Shown piece after piece: positions 63,047 to 64,000 of a stretch of DNA of 64,000 nucleotides. The notes below the pieces were generated by a model. The model saw only the letters and a program-made list of their open reading frames with translations. It ran no database searches and was not told the origin of the DNA. The DNA is taken from the NCBI GenBank assembly GCA_903910555.1, contig CAIVZZ010000005.1:1-64000 (forward strand), written 5' to 3'. A program made the translations under genes and the position numbers. Position 1 is the stretch's first letter. Each line of letters starts with the position of its first letter. Origin of the DNA: an uncultured Gemmatimonadota bacterium (GTDB lineage Bacteria > Gemmatimonadota > Gemmatimonadetes > Gemmatimonadales > Gemmatimonadaceae).

Positions 63047-64000
63047 ATGACGACCCGTAGAAATTTCGTTCGCGGCCTCGCAGGTGCGAGCATCGCACTT
63101 CCCGTCATGCGCGAAGATGCGTTCGGGCAGCTGTTCAAGGCCAACGCGATCGCGGGCGATCGATCCGCCGCCGCGCTTGCGGAAGAAGAGCCGTACTGGA
63201 GCCAGATCCAGCGCGCGTTCGACATCGATCGCACGATGATCAATCTCAACAACGGCGGCTGTTCGCCGGCGCCGACGCACGTGCTCGAGCAGATGATTCG
63301 CGACACGCACTTCGTGAACGAGCTCCCGGTCGAGAACATGTGGCGCACACTCGAGCCGCGGATGGAGAGCACGCGCCGCGACCTCGCGCGTGATTTTGGC
63401 GTCGACCCGGAAGAGATCGCCGTGGTCCGCAACGCGACCGAGGCCAATGAGATCGTCATCTTCGGCATGAATCTGAAAGCCGGCGATGAAGTCATCTCGA
63501 CGAACCAGAATTATCCACGCATGACGACGTCGTGGCAGCAGCGCGTCCGTCGTGACGGAATCGTGTTCAAGGAAATTTCGTTCAAGGTTCCGCCGCCGTC
63601 GGATGCCTATCTCGTCGATCAGTTCCGCAAGGCGATTACGCCGCGCACGAAGGTCATCGAGGTCACGCACATCACGAACCTCACGGGCCAGATCATGCCG
63701 GTGCGCGACATCGTGCGCATGGCGAGGCCGCTCGGAATCGAAGTGCTCGTCGACGGCGCGCATGCGTTCAATCATTTTCCGTTCAAGCGCGACGATCTCG
63801 AGTGCGATTATTACGGCGTGTCGCTGCACAAGTGGACGCTCGCGCCGATCGGATCCGGATTCCTGTATGTACGGAAAGCAAAGATCCCGGAGATCTGGTC
63901 GCTGCAGGGTTCCGACGATTCACTCAAGGACAATATCAGGAAGTTCGAGCAGATCGGCACGCATCCGCAGCCGATCTACAACGCCGTGAGCACGGCGCTC
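63047..64000 (+). CDS. Tat-exported class V aminotransferase-fold protein (partial)
   Basis: At least 318 codons, truncated by the window end, hence absent from the ORF track. A twin-arginine signal (MTTRRNFVRGLAGASIALP) precedes a PLP-dependent fold I domain: MINLNNGGCSPAPTHVLEQM, NATEANEIVIFGMNLKAGDEVI, the cofactor Asp in VLVDGAHAFNHFPF and the PLP-binding Lys in GVSLHKWTLAPIGSGFLYV. This resembles isopenicillin-N epimerase/cysteine desulfurase-like enzymes. Tat export fits cytoplasmic PLP insertion. Substrate not known. Confidence 0.9.
   Translation, partial: MTTRRNFVRGLAGASIALPVMREDAFGQLFKANAIAGDRSAAALAEEEPYWSQIQRAFDIDRTMINLNNGGCSPAPTHVLEQMIRDTHFVNELPVENMWRTLEPRMESTRRDLARDFGVDPEEIAVVRNATEANEIVIFGMNLKAGDEVISTNQNYPRMTTSWQQRVRRDGIVFKEISFKVPPPSDAYLVDQFRKAITPRTKVIEVTHITNLTGQIMPVRDIVRMARPLGIEVLVDGAHAFNHFPFKRDDLECDYYGVSLHKWTLAPIGSGFLYVRKAKIPEIWSLQGSDDSLKDNIRKFEQIGTHPQPIYNAVSTAL

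Overview
The window is a GC-rich bacterial chromosome segment, tightly packed and annotated here with about 60 genes. The gene style points to Gemmatimonadota. This is an inference from several traits seen together: many exported proteins carrying glycine/arginine-rich GGRGG loops, clustered exported metallopeptidases, a SARP/BTAD regulator fused to a membrane-anchored Kelch-like region, several ECF sigma/anti-sigma pairs, and GTG or TTG starts decided by short overlaps. No rRNA, tRNA, CRISPR array, insertion sequence or phage gene was recognised.

Layout. 0-0.4 kb: remnant of a TonB C-terminal-domain gene and a strong bidirectional hairpin. 0.4-6.2 kb (minus): ECF sigma, small membrane anti-sigma-like protein, Spy/CnrX-like protein, TolC, HlyD/MacA-like adaptor and MacB-type permease, arranged like a CnrYXH-controlled efflux operon. 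6.3-7.5 kb: HD-domain protein and an exported protein. 7.5-12.4 kb (minus): TetR, TolC, EmrA-like and EmrB-like genes with two palindromes upstream. 12.4-15.2 kb: small membrane protein, cyclophilin, endonuclease III, a hypothetical protein and an iminopeptidase-like hydrolase. 15.3-34.5 kb: HEAT protein, BtuF-like protein, and an export/peptide-catabolism block (YtcJ-like amidohydrolase, M24, M28, two M61 and M14 peptidases, an OPT transporter, a Tat-exported VOC protein and a diheme cytochrome c). 34.7-39.5 kb: SSS symporter with a small membrane partner, MaoC hydratase, acyl-CoA dehydrogenase and a receiver-EAL protein with an altered EAL motif. 39.5-44.3 kb: metF-metH behind a SAM-II riboswitch followed by an intrinsic terminator. 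44.5-47.0 kb: three-gene operon of exported proteins including tandem paralogs with TonB-C-like cores. 47.1-59.7 kb: DoxX proteins, the SARP-Kelch protein, two lipoproteins, isochorismatase-like and amidase enzymes, an anti-sigma next to a sigma gene that has lost region 2, a PEP mutase/isocitrate lyase-family gene interrupted by an in-frame TGA, ArsR plus AHSA1, YggT and aldehyde dehydrogenase. 59.9-62.9 kb: ECF sigma, membrane protein with an extracytoplasmic glycogen-binding (CBM48-like) domain, exported helical protein and a barrel-like protein with a second CBM48-like tail. The window ends inside a Tat-exported class V aminotransferase-fold gene.

The strongest candidates for undescribed biology are the sigma/CBM48 operon, the CnrYXH-like module attached to a MacB-type efflux operon, the SAM-II riboswitch with an apparent transcription-termination platform, and a set of long intergenic inverted repeats built from shared words.
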